From positions 33,571,501 to 33,635,500 of the forward strand of contig NC_088915.1 of assembly GCF_963576675.1 (NCBI RefSeq): a DNA stretch of 64,000 bases, given 5' to 3'. The notes beneath the pieces were generated by a model. That model had not been told where the DNA came from, made no database searches, and saw only the letters and a program-made list of their open reading frames with translations. The DNA is from Euphorbia lathyris. Its lineage: Eukaryota > Streptophyta > Magnoliopsida > Malpighiales > Euphorbiaceae. This document shows, in pieces, positions 45,731 to 57,013 of this stretch (position 1 is its first letter; every line of letters begins with the position of its first letter). A program made the position numbers and the translations under genes.

Positions 45731-46620
45731 GACAATGATGAAGGCGCTTTGCAATATTAATTTTGTTTAGCCAAAAAGCTTGTCACTGCAATAAGATCAT
45801 TTTCAGGAACTTAGACTCACAAGTCACAGCCATGGTTGAGAAGAGAACATAGATTCATGTGTAGTGAGTTGGTTTAGAAGAAACATAGAGAAACTTTATG
45901 AAATTTTCTTAACCAGCTATGGTACAGAGTCAAATATGCAACAAGGGTCAGGATGGAGATTCCCAGCTCCTGCTCTATAGATGAAGATTCAACTCCTCTC
46001 TACCTGTTTTTTGTTTGTGTTCTTGCACACACAGTCTGTAGTCAGTGTCAAAGCCACATAGAAGAGAAGGGCAATTACCTCTCTTAATTTTTTGATTTAT
46101 AATATATAATATAATTTTTTGCTAACTTTTTATCTAATAAGTATTTAGTCTTTACATTTCTAATAATACATTACCATGTTTTAAGTTTCTATTCAACAGT
46201 AATCCCTCCGTCTATTTCAAATACTAATTTACCCTTACTCGTTAATGGAATTTTTTTTTTCTATGATAACTGAACTTTAATTTTATATTTAATAAAATAT
46301 ATTATTTTAACTATTAAAATTACAGTTTTAGATGTTTAATTTTTTTTCTGCCTTTTCTTTCTCTCTTCTATTTTAATAAAATATTTTAAAATAAAAATAT
46401 AATTTATTTTTATTAATAACTATCAATATTCATGTAAATGTTTTACACCGACATCAATATTAAAATACGAATTCCTAATAAATAACATACTAATAAGAAA
46501 ATTTAAGAAAAATCCACTATTTTATTTGAATATTTAGTTGTTTCAACTCGTTTTTGGATTTTATATTGAAGTTGGAGAAGTAGGGGATATGATTAAAGTT
46601 GATGCTCATAATTGTTTGGT
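45731..46620. other. Non-coding DNA after PPR relic
   Basis: About 890 bp. 45731-46080 may be the former 3' untranslated region of the PPR gene. The rest is AT-rich with no gene. Confidence 0.45.
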
Positions 46621-46815
46621 GGTAATGGATAGTATTGCAGTTGCAGAGGTACAAGATATGATTAATGAAGTTGATGCTGGTAGGAATGAAGCCATCGTTT
46701 TCCGTGATTTGACATGGATTCAGGGAAGACCTTAAAGAGGCATTAAAACATTGATGAAATGAAGGATGCAGATCATAAAATTACGAGGAATGAATTTGTC
46801 AAGGTTTGGTCGAGT
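46621..46815 (+). pseudogene. Calmodulin-like EF-hand fragment
   Basis: Reads AEVQDMINEVDAGRNEAIVF near 46643-46702. Calmodulin EF-hand 2 has a near-identical AELQDMINEVDADGNG context. After a stop at 46733, the frame beginning 46751 reads IDEMKDADHKITRNEFVKVW, matching the last EF-hand of calmodulin (DEMI.EAD...I.YEEFVKV). The third EF-hand is absent and several Ca2+-ligand positions are changed (AGRNEA for DGNGTI), so this is a decayed, internally deleted fragment. No intron or poly(A) evidence was seen, so its origin is open. Confidence 0.62.
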
Positions 46816-47254
46816 TCTAACCCACAAAAACTTCATTTTTCCATTAGGAAAAGCCTAAATTTATATTCCCCTGAAATAGGAAAATAGTTATGGTTCCTAG
46901 TAAATTGCTATTTCAGGCCAAACTCTTTTGTGATAAGCAATTGACAATTAATTGAAAATATTGCCATGTGTACAAAATGAAACCCACAAGCCTATTTTTT
47001 CTTCTGTTATATTTTCCTCCTCAGGATGTCAAACTTAGGCATATTTTCCTCTTCATATGGCCTATCCTCAATCAATAAATCAGATTCAGCAGCAGCAGCA
47101 GGGTGAACCTTTTCAAAAACCAGTCTCCCCAACATTCGAACAACTTCTTCGAGGTATGTAATTCTTCTGAAATTGAAATTCATTTGAAGAGAACACATGA
47201 TCGATCATATGATGTTATGTATGTCAGGTTGTTCTGATTGGTGTCAGGTTAATT

Positions 47255-47260
47255 ACGTGT
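47255..47260 (+). promoter_or_regulatory. Possible ABRE core upstream of LTI65-like gene
   Basis: ACGTGT in TTACGTGTG, about 45 bp before the ATG. LTI65/RD29 genes are known to respond to abscisic acid through such sites. No DRE (RCCGAC) was noticed upstream. A single short motif so close to the start codon is weak evidence. Confidence 0.25.
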
Positions 47261-47302
47261 GTAGCAGGAGAAGCTTCAAGGTGGCCAGGAAGTATCTCAC
47301 AC

Positions 47303-49899
47303 ATGGAGGACGATCATAATCATAATCATAATCCTACACCTACACCTGCACCTGCACCTACACCGCATAGAAAATCCATTTCAGTTCTTGCAAAAGTTAA
47401 GGAGAAGGCTAAAAAATGGAGACATACTCTCAGCAGCAGCAGCAGCAAAAAGAAACATTGTGATGATGGTAATACTACACCCTCTTGGGGTGTTAGCTTA
47501 GACGATGATGATGATGACGATGATGATGTAGATCCCCAACATCTTGGAGCTCCATGTAATATATATTTTTTCTAAAAAAACACTTCTACATCTTTCTGTT
47601 TTTAAAACAAAACATATTTTTCAAATTTCTCTTTTTAAAAACAAACAATTTTTGCACCATAAAAAGAATAGTTGAATAGTTTTCAATTATATAGATCAGG
47701 GTTGAATAGAATAAAGATGAAGTTGAGGGATTTACATAAAAAAAAAAAGTTGAAATGAAGGAGTTAAATAACGTAGACATGTAAAGTTCAATGATTTCAG
47801 TATTCAAAATTGCCTCATTTAAAGAAGTATCTTACTTAAATATGCTCTTTTGTTTTTTCAGTGTATGAATCAGAGATAGGACCTCAAGGGTACAAGGAGA
47901 CATCAATCAAGCATCCAAAAGTAGTTCCGGTTACACCTGATCGGAAACATGTTTTGTCTAGTAATGATGTTAAAGTTAGTCCTAGTCCTAAGGGTACTAA
48001 CATTAAAGATGTTCAAGCTAGTCCTAAACCTAAGGCCAATAGCATTAAAGATGTTCAAGCTAGTCCCACTCCTATACCCAACAATGAAGTTCAAGCCACT
48101 CCTAGTCCTAAGACGAAAAAAGATGTTCAAGCGAGTCATAGTCCTAAGGGCACCACTGATGTTAATGTTCAAGCCAGTCATCAGCACCCAGAGGGATTTA
48201 GTCCTGGTTCGGTTCCTATTCAAACGAGCCAGGGTCCAAGTCTTAAGGCTGCAAAGACAATATCCAAAACTATGGCAGATAAACTCGGACCAGCATACGC
48301 CTCAGTAAGTGATGCTACATATGTGCTTGCTTCCAAGTTACATAGTCTAGCTCTTTCAAAACAAGAAACAATAAAACCTGGAAGCCAAACGCCAAAATCT
48401 GCACCTGCAAAAATATCATTATCACCCAAGGTGAAATCATCAGACACGGGAATTCCAGAGCTACCTACAATTGCTACAAAACAAGCAGAAAGTTCCTCAA
48501 CAGATGTTCAGAAAAGTTCACCAGGGTCAGCTCCTGCAGCAGTTGAAGCTGGTACATACTTACCGAGTGCTGGGAAGCATCTTTGGGATAAAGGAGTGTC
48601 GGTTAAGGAGTATATAATGCAGAAATTGGAGCCAGGAGAAGACGAAAAGGCACTTTCTCAAGTGATTTCAAAGGCAATTAGTCCTAAAAGAAAGGATGAT
48701 GATGCCACTGTGGTTGAGAAAGTGAGGGAAGCTGTTACATCTTTGCTTCAGAATCAACAGTCTTCTTCCCAACCCAACCGTTCAGCTTATCATTCAGCTC
48801 AGAGTTCAACAACATATATTCCACCCCTCACTGTTACTGATGAAGGTAAATATCTTTTAGGTTTAATGCTTCTTTCAGACAACTATTATTACTAAATTTT
48901 AACAAAAGATGTCTCGAATGCATTAACGATTACTGAAAATCCATATTTGTGTGCTGGTGTACCTAAAGTCAACTCTGTGTCGATAAAATCACTTAAGCGT
49001 AATTCTAATATCAATAAGCACTACTAGAAAAATCCTTAATACTGACCGACATTTCTGTCGGTAATTCGCCTATTTCTGTGTAAATTGTTTTACTGATGAA
49101 ACGGGAAACAGGGATAAAATTAGCGTCATTGATTTTATTGATGTTTGTCCTGACGTGACGAGTCATTATAGTCGGATTTGAGAAAAAAAGCCAACCCAAA
49201 AGCTGACTTTACCAGTCAACCGAAAGTCCTACTTGCTAACTAATTGTTATATAAGACTTTTCATCAACATTTATGTCCACGTCAGTATGGAAATGAAAAA
49301 TATATGTAGTCAAATGCACTAACGGTAATTAAAGTATTGCATTTGTGCAGAGGTAGTTACTAAAGCATTTCTTTTTTTTTTCAGAAGACACGTAATTGAC
49401 ATATGACATAAATTTTGATAAAGAATTGGCGCAACGGTAAACGTTGTTGTCGTGTGACCTCTTGGTCACGGGTTCGAGTCTTAGGAGCGGCCTCTTGCCA
49501 AATAAATTGGCAGGGGAAGGCTTGCCCCAGTACACCTTTATGGTGGGACGCGTAGTGCGACCGGGCCGTCCTTAATCTTATGTGACAATGAGCTACCAAG
49601 TAAGATTTTGGGTTGATTTATCACTTTAGCTTTTCGATTGACTTTTTCTTAAATTGGTTATAGTGACTTTACTGGCATTGAAATTAAAATTTAGTGATAT
49701 AAAATCAACTTTAATGATGATTGACACACAAATTATTTGTGCAAATACTTCCGTGACACTTGGTGCAATTATATATTTTTGGAGGAAGTTATTGTTTATT
49801 TGTTTGACACTATATATAAAGAAGTTCTAATTTGATTAATTGCAATTGCATGTAGTTACAGAAGCAGAAACTCTTGAAAGACTACTTCAGAGCAATTGA
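47303..49899 (+). CDS. Low-temperature-induced 65 kDa / RD29-like protein
   Basis: Three inferred exons: 47303-47555, 47862-48845 and 49856-49899 (426 residues). Introns start GTAATA and GTAAAT and end CAG and TAG; phases agree. The N-terminus has SVLAKVKEKAKKWRHTL and an Asp run, and the exon 1-2 junction gives GAPLYESE; both are typical of the family. The middle has repeated DVQASP/SPK units. The C-terminal part has the conserved WDKGVSVKEYIMQKLEPGED followed by ALSQVISKAI and VVEKVREAV. The family is hydrophilic and induced by cold, drought and ABA; its biochemical role is unclear. This is the only gene here that looks intact. The last exon is short (14 codons and a stop) and is the least certain part. 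Confidence 0.85.
49019..49240 (+). mobile_element. CACTA (En/Spm) transposon terminus in intron 2
   Basis: Begins CACTACTAGAAAAAT, a typical CACTA terminal inverted repeat. It is followed by ACCGACATTTCTGTCGGT, an inverted repeat like the subterminal motifs of this superfamily. I did not find the matching ...CTAGTAGTG end within the intron, so only one end is claimed and the right limit is approximate. Confidence 0.55.
49425..49580 (+). mobile_element. Au-like SINE in intron 2 of the LTI65-like gene
   Basis: tRNA-derived head with an A-box-like TGGCGCAACGGTAAACG (49427-49443) and the B box GGTTCGAGTC (49469-49478). The body GCGGCCTCTTGCC, AGGGGAAGGCTTGCCCCAGTA and GACGCGTAGTGCGACCGGGC is characteristic of the Au SINE family. 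It is sense to the gene. No clear target duplication was seen. Confidence 0.8.
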
Positions 49900-51203
49900 G
49901 AATCAATGGGAAGAAAGAATTATAATTATGTATTAGCAACCTCATTTTTACATTTTATTTTTTTTCCTTCATAAAGTTGTTGTTTATAGTAGCATTTAAG
50001 CTTTAATAATGTTTTGTAAAGTACTGTATGTTGAATTGTTGTTTCCTGCCTGTCAATAGGCAAGGGTCAGGAACTTTGGGGTTCGATCCTTTGAGAAAAA
50101 CCCAAAAAGAAAAGGTTTTGTACAAAAAACAGATTGAGAAGAAAGAATATTAATTACTTGTATAACATCATTCTTCTTTTGTGACAGACAATCTCCCATA
50201 CATCTACTATTAATAACAAAGTTGACAACTCAACTCTCTCTTTCTCTCTCCATAAATAGTCAATAAAAATAGACTATTTATTTCTAAATTGTCAAACACC
50301 CACAAAATATTCTAAATAACAAAAAATAAAATTCAACATTCCTAAAATATCATTTTTCAATATTCTTAAAATATCCAAAACTATGTAAGTGTTTATACAC
50401 ATTTCTTTTATAATATAATTCCAACTCCATACAAACTCTTGATACATAGCACATAAACAATATTCAAGTGATGATCTCTCCATTCCAAGTCAGATATTTG
50501 TATTAAAAAACATTCAGCATAAATTCAAACAAAATCTAGTTAGAAAGCTTGCAAACAAAAAGACAATGAAAAAAAATAGAAAACAGAAATGTTGATCCAT
50601 CAGAAATGTACCACTGCATGAAGGACACAGACTTATCAACTATAACATCAATAGAATTTTGATTCCAAGAAACCACATAGTAAAAAACTCACACCAAATA
50701 TTTTAAAATTATTAGAATAAGATTCAATTTAAAAATGAATTTAAAGAGATATCATGTTAATTTCACCCAATTTCAAAATGTTTAGAAATTTAATGGAAAT
50801 GAATGAATTTGGGTGAAAGCGATGAAATATGCTATAATTCATTTGAAAAATATTGAAACTTTTATTGAACGTTTAATAAGTTCCAAATGAATTTGAAAAT
50901 ATAACATTGTAATTTCAAATCAATCTCAGCCAATTTCACATGTTTTGAAATCCAATAAAAGTGGATGAAATTGAATAAAACTCACTAATTCTGCTCAACA
51001 AGCGAAGGTAGAAGTGCAAGTTGTCGAGGACGAAGTTCGTTTTGGGGCCGTGTTTTTTGAGGATGGCCATACTGAAGCGACCAATATAACCAGACTAGAA
51101 GAAAGGTCGGTTGTTGAGGAGCCAATTTTGGCTTAAACAGATTCTGTTCCAGCAACAGACCATGTTCTAACAACTAAGGGTTAGCCCCTTGAAAAAGAGG
51201 ACT
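49900..51203. other. AT-rich intergenic DNA, no gene seen
   Basis: The first part is the 3' flank of the LTI65-like gene. 50730-50960 contains inverted motifs (TTTCACCCAATTTC and TTTGGGTGAAAG) that may be a decayed MITE. 50985-51190 is more GC-rich but unassigned. Confidence 0.45.
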
Positions 51204-51208
51204 ATATA

Positions 51209-51820
51209 TGATAACATCCGCCATAAAACATGAAGGACCAGGCTGAGAATATTCCCCCAAGAGGACCTGAAAGGAGAAAAGTCAGGATAGGATCCGCCTC
51301 CTTGGCACATATGGCGTACAACTGGAAATACGGTGTCGTACCATGGGTCCATCCCAAGATCCGCTTAGAAGCGTACAGCTGGAAATACGGTGTCGTATCA
51401 CGGGTCCATCCCGAGGTCCGCCTAAAAGAAGAATGGGGGATCCGCCCCACATGGCGATCCGCCCTTATGGAAAACTGAGCAGGTATACGGCGAGGCTCAT
51501 TATCATTAAACTAGCATTAATGATACCTTAAAGACCGTAAAAGCTCAGAGGTTATAATCAGAGTTAAAATACATTAAAAAGGTATTACTTTGTATTAAAA
51601 AACATCAAAGGCAGGTTATTACAGTTATCACTCAAAGCTATATAAATACCCCCGTGGTACGATGTCAAAAGGTACACTTACACAGTTTCCAAAAACCCTA
51701 CTTGTGATTACAGTTTATTCTTTTAAGAACATTACTGATTTAAGCATCGGAGTGCCCCAGCCGAACACAACGGCGCCTCACAAGGACGCTATACGGTGTT
51801 GAGAAATCTACGTAATATCA
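51209..51820 (+). repeat. Solo LTR of a Ty3/gypsy element (612 bp)
   Basis: Begins TGATAACATCCGCC and ends GTAATATCA. ATATA stands on both sides (51204-51208 and 51821-51825). The promoter region CTATATAAATACCCC (near 51640) with GGTACACTTAC, and the downstream GCATCGGAGTG...CGGCGCCTCACA, match the LTR-like segment before 26962. No internal region follows, so this is a solo LTR left by LTR-LTR recombination. The AT-only target duplication is less decisive than usual. Confidence 0.78.
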
Positions 51821-51825
51821 ATATA

Positions 51826-52034
51826 GTATATAGGGGATAAAAGTTCCTCCTTCTCCTTAAGAGAGAAAAAAGACCCTTTGTGATCGATAAGGAACCTGCA
51901 AGTAAGAGAGCTCATACTGCTGAGAAGTACATCCTTTTGTCCAAAGAGGAGGAAGCCAACTATCATATTTTTTTGGTTGAATAATTATATGCTTCTACCG
52001 TTTTATTCTTTGTTTTTGTTTGCTTTCCGTAGTT
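51826..52034. other. Spacer between solo LTR and Ale element
   Basis: Short, no gene. The right end GTCTT is the left target duplication of the Ale element. Confidence 0.4.
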
Positions 52035-52039
52035 GTCTT

Positions 52040-52203
52040 TGTGAGACTGTAATTCTCAGTGAGTTGTTATTGATATGAAATATCGTATTTATACAGAATA
52101 CAGTTCACTCTGTAGTGAACAACTATAGTCAACAACTGAGCCTATATTCTAGGCTAGGGATAAATAACAGAATTGATACAGATAAATAATACATATTCTA
52201 ATA
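52040..52203 (-). repeat. 3' LTR of Ale-type element
   Basis: 164 bp. It reads TGTGAGACTG...TTCTAATA on the plus strand and is identical to 56845-57008 except TTTATACAG for TTTACACAG. Confidence 0.93.
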
Positions 52204-55200
52204 CGCCCCCATAGTCGAAAGGTTCGGAGGGCGAACATTGAGACTATTACGAAAATCTTCAAATAGTGTCGATGGAAGGCCTTTGGTGAAGATGTCAGCG
52301 ATTTGATAGCGAGATGACATGTGAAGGACACGGACTTCGCCTTTTGCAACGCGTTCTCGGACAAAGTGAATGTCCATTTCCACATGCTTAGTGCGGTGAT
52401 GCTGAACCGGATTGCCCGTGAGGTACACTGCGCTGATATTATCACAATACACTATTGAAGATTTCTGAATCAGACAGCCAAGTTCTAAAAGTAGATTGCG
52501 TATCCAGCATGTCTCAGATACGACGTTGGCAACGCCGCGATATTCGGCTTCTGCGCTGGATCGGGACAATGTTGGCTGTCGTTTGGCGGACCAAGAGATT
52601 AAATTGTCCCCGAGGAATACACAGTATCCTGATGTTGATCGGCGAGTGTCAGGACAGCCTGCCCAATCGGCGTCCGTGTAGGAGATCAATTGACTAGGAG
52701 AAGATGCCAGAAGTGTGAGGCCAAAGTCAAGAGTACCCTGAACATACCTGAGAATGCGTTTAAGAGAAGCCATGTGTGTAGTTTTTGGGTTGTGCATGAA
52801 TAAGCATATCTGTTGAACTGCATATGAGATATCAGGTCGGGTGAGAGTGAGATATTGGAGAGCACCAGCTAATCGTCTGAATTCAGTGGGGCCATGATAA
52901 TCAGAGCCAGAATTGATACTGAGCTTTTGTTTGGTGTCAACTGGAGTGGTAGCCGAATTGCACGAGCTGAGTCCGGCTTTTGCAATTATTTCAGAAGCAT
53001 ACTTCCGCTGAGACAGAAATAAGGAGCCAGGAGAGTGAGTTACTGATATGCCTAAAAAATAGTGTAGAGGACCCAAATCTTTCATTGCAAATTCGGAGCT
53101 CAATTTGGACATTACTGAAGCCTGAAGTGTGTCAGATGAAGTGATTAGCACAATATCATCAACATATAGAAGGATGTATGCCGTGTCAGAGCCTTGTCTG
53201 TAGATAAATAAGGAGCTGTCAGATATGCTGTTGGAGAAGCCGATGCGTATGACAAAGTTAGCAAACCGCTGATACCAGGCCCGAGGTGCCTGCTTCAGGC
53301 TGTATAGTGATTTCTGTAGCAGACAGACATGATCAGGATACCCGGAATCCCGGAACCCCAGTGGTTGATGCATGTAAACTGTTTCAGTAAGATCCCCATG
53401 GAGAAAGGCATTTTTGACGTCTAATTGCCGAATTTTCCAATTTTTAGACAGTGCTATGCTGAGGACAGCACGAATAGTGGCCGGTTTAACCACAGGGCTA
53501 AATGTTTCACCACAATCAACTCCTGCCAACTGTCCGGAACCATTCCCAACCAATCTTGCTTTATATCTCTCAAAGGAGCCATCTGACTTTGTTTTGTGCC
53601 TGAAAATCCACCAACTACGAATAATATTAGCACATTTTGGACAGGGTACGAGTACCCACGTCTTATTTGCAATAAGAGCCTCAAATTCATCAGTCATGGC
53701 TTGTAGCCAGTTTGGATCAGTTAATGCAAGAGAAAGTGTTTTTGGAAGCGGAGATATGGTAGGTTTGGTTAATGTGGATAGATTTAGCATTCGATGAGGT
53801 TTATGGATGCCATGTTGAGCTCTCGTGGTCATTTTGTGATTGTTAACAATTTGTAATTGAGGAGACGAGGCAGAAGGTGCTGTATCAGCAGAAGTTTGAG
53901 ATGTATTGGAGAGGGAAATGGGGGCTGAAATCGGCTCGAAGGACTGCGTGTGCGTGATGCGCGCAGACGAGGAGACAGACGGACTGGGATTAGATGACGA
54001 TACAGGAGACGACTCGAACGAAGGGTGTGTACTTGACGGGACAACAGATGACACCGATGAACTGACGTGACCAGATGTCGGGTTAGACGACGCGGACGAC
54101 TCGGTTGGACTTGAGGGAGTGACGGGTGACGCAGATGACGGGACAGACGCAACAGAAGTGGGTGACGCGGACGAAGGTGCAGAATCAACGAAATTAGGAG
54201 TCGTGTGAGTGCGAAACGGGACAGCGGGTAGGAAATCGCTGTTCGATTCGACAGAAGTTGGCGGGGGAGATGTGCGATGTGGAGGTGCTGTTGAGAACGG
54301 AAGAATTGATTCATCAAAAATTACATGACGGGATATGATTATCTTATTTCTAGATATGTCCAGACACTTGTATCCTCTATGATTAGAAGGATAACCTAAG
54401 AAAACACATGGAAAAGAACGAGACTCGAGCTTATTTCGTGTTTGGGATGGAATTAGAGGGTAGCACAGGCATCCGAAGATGCGCAAGTGGGAATAGGTGG
54501 GTTCCTGTTTGTACAGAATCTTGGTGGGTGATTGATATCCTAGAACTTTGTGAGGATATATATTTAGAAGATATGTTGCTAATTCTAGAGCATGTTGCCA
54601 GACCTTACATGATGCATTACTGTTCTAATCAGATTATTAATGGTGCGAATGGTACGTTCTGATTTCCCATTTTGAGGTGAGGTATACGGGCAAGAGAACC
54701 GAAATTGCATTTCGTTTGTTTGACAGAATTGTTTAAAGGAATTGTTATTGAATTCACCCCTATTGTCACACTGAAAAACCTTAATTTCTCTTTCAAATTG
54801 AGTTCGAACATACGACCGAAATATAAGAAAAGCGGAATAGACTTGAGATTTGTGAGCTAACGGAAAGGTCCAAAGAAAATTGGTGTGCGAATCTAAAAAC
54901 AGTACATAAAAACGATGGCCACTCGAGCTAAGAACGGGTGAAGTCCAAATATCACTATGAATTAAATCGAAAGGCATACAAGCAAAATTATTGGAGGACT
55001 GAAAAGGTAATTTTACTTGTTTTCCATTAATGCATGAAGAACAAACAGAAGAATCCTTAACTTTATTACAAGAAATCAACTTTTTATTGAGCAGGGCGTT
55101 CAAAACAGGAAGCCCTGGATGTCCTAATCTATTATGCCAAACGGCGGAAGACAAAGCAGTGAAGACAGAATGAGATGACGCTGAATTGTGGGTGCTAGAG

Positions 55201-56666
55201 GTGACTGGATATAGGGCGCCGGAACTCTTACATCTCATGATAGTAGTACCCGTCCGTAAATCCTTCACAGAAAAACCCAAAGGATCAAATTCAACAGACA
55301 TTTTGTTATCTTTAGTAAATTGACGGACATATATGAGATTTTTGATAAGATGAGGTGCATGCAGAACATTGGTTAATTTTAAACAGTGAGGATTAGCATT
55401 TAAATAGGCATTACCAGATCCACAAACATGCATACAATGACCATTACCAACAATAATATTTTCATTGAGGTTCGAATTGAAATAAGAGGTGAGTGTACCT
55501 TTGTCAGCTATCATGTGCGAGGTAGCTCCTGTGTCCATGTGCCATTGATCAAAAGGTGGAGCAAGTGTCATGGTGTGCATAACTTCTGCAATATCAGTAG
55601 GCACATATGATGGGGATTCCATATGAAGGTGTGCTTGCTGCATTAGAGGACGAGGCCCTAAGATTCCAGATTGGGACAGTTGTCTGCCTGAATTAGGGTA
55701 AGGACATGGAGGAGTAGCCCATTGTTGCTGTGGTGCCCATGGGTATGTATATCCCCAAGGAGGAATGGCAGCAGGACGATAATGTGGTGGCGGAGCCGAT
55801 CGGTTATGGTGTCGACCGCCCCTGCCGCGATTATAACGGCCACCGTGTCTGCCCCCGCGGTAAGACGATGAGCCGCGATAATGCGCAGGTCGTGGAGTGT
55901 TATGCGACAGCGCACCCGTAGCTTCGGCGGATGACACATTCAATGCAATTGGTTTAGATTGAGGAGGGGTCTTGCGGGCACGAGCTGTTTCTTCCAGAAT
56001 CAGCATGGATCGGGCTCTCTGAAAATATGGAAGAGGATCCCCATGTCTAATTTGAGTTCCAACGGTATCATAAGCCTCAGTCAGACCGGATATAAGTTGT
56101 AGCACCATCTGATCGTTAGTAACCGGACAATCCACATTTGTCAGTTGATCAGACAAAGATTTGAGATGCTGACAGTAGGCTGAGATATCAGAGTAGTCAC
56201 TGAGTTTGGTTTTGGAGAATTCTTGTTGGAGAAATAGAGCTCGGGAATTCTTATTGTCTGAGAAGGTTTCCTCTAAACGACTCCAGGCCCCGACGGCTGT
56301 GGAATCTGTTTCAATAATGGTGTGGAGAAGGTCGAGGGAGATGGTACTATAAATCCATTGAAGAACAACGGCATCAATGCGAGCCCAGAGCTTAGGATTG
56401 GATTGTTTAAGATCATTGGCGGAAGGGTTGGTGGGTGATGGAGGAAATATATGGTCCAGGACCTCGAATGCGGTGGCATGGAGCTTGAACAGAGCAGCCC
56501 AAGTGGGGTAATGACCTTTTTCTATGTCGAGAGTAATTTTGATAAAGGTAGAAATATTGGAGACGGTGAGGGACGGATGATGATTTGGATTTGTGTTTGT
56601 GTTGTCCATTGTCGAGTTTGAGTTGGGGGGGGTGCCGATTGAGGAGTTTACGGTGTTGGTGCTCAT
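52198..56666 (-). pseudogene. gag-pol: gag-pol of Ale-type element, single frameshift
   Basis: Runs from ATG 56666 to 54585 in one frame, then about 760 residues in the next frame to 52198; only one base near 54600 is off. In order: Gag with UBN2-like region and an RG-rich stretch (RGGRHGGRYNRGRGGRHHNR) in place of a zinc knuckle; protease DTGATSHM near residue 377; integrase with Asp in HSDIW, Asp in CDNRGEF and Glu in KSERTIR; RT with YVDDIVLI near 53160; and RNase H with TDADWAG, SSAEAEY and YCDNISA. All listed catalytic residues are present. The frameshift lies just after the integrase catalytic Glu, so it removes RT from a normal polyprotein. Confidence 0.9.
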
Positions 56667-56844
56667 TATTGTCGACGGGAAAGGAAAGAGAAGGGATTGC
56701 GATTCTGTTCTGAACCGATAAGTAGAAGGTGATCGGAAAAAAATGGAGAAGCTAACGGCGGCGGCGGCCGTGAGATTGGAGGTGATGTCGCGGCGGCGGG
56801 GTAGGAGAAAGATATTTATGGATTAGGGTTAGGGTCTCATACCA

Positions 56845-57008
56845 TGTGAGACTGTAATTCTCAGTGAGTTGTTATTGATATGAAATATCGTATTTACACA
56901 GAATACAGTTCACTCTGTAGTGAACAACTATAGTCAACAACTGAGCCTATATTCTAGGCTAGGGATAAATAACAGAATTGATACAGATAAATAATACATA
57001 TTCTAATA
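56845..57008 (-). repeat. 5' LTR of Ale-type element
   Basis: 164 bp. On the minus strand it ends CTCACA and is followed by the PBS TGGTATGAGACC and a leader of about 180 bp before the gag ATG. Confidence 0.93.
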
Positions 57009-57013
57009 GTCTT

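Larger units (their letters stand above)
52040..57008 (-). mobile_element. Young Ty1/copia element, Ale-type, minus strand
   Basis: A 4969-bp element with 164-bp LTRs (52040-52203 and 56845-57008) that differ at one base by my count. GTCTT flanks both ends (52035-52039 and 57009-57013). On the minus strand the PBS is TGGTATGAGACC just inside the 5' LTR. A G-rich tract (ATGGGGGCG) precedes the 3' LTR. The LTR begins TA rather than TG on that strand. Short LTRs, compact size and RT/RNase H type fit the Ale (Retrofit) lineage. It is the most recent intact insertion here. Confidence 0.93.

Noticed and set aside
47007..47198. A 63-codon minus-strand frame ending ENMPKFDILRRKI
   Set aside because: Not recognised. 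It could be an exon of a divergent gene, but no further exons or family match were seen.
50040..50100. GGGTTCGATCC resembling a tRNA B box
   Set aside because: No cloverleaf or proper A box could be drawn; likely chance or an old SINE remnant.
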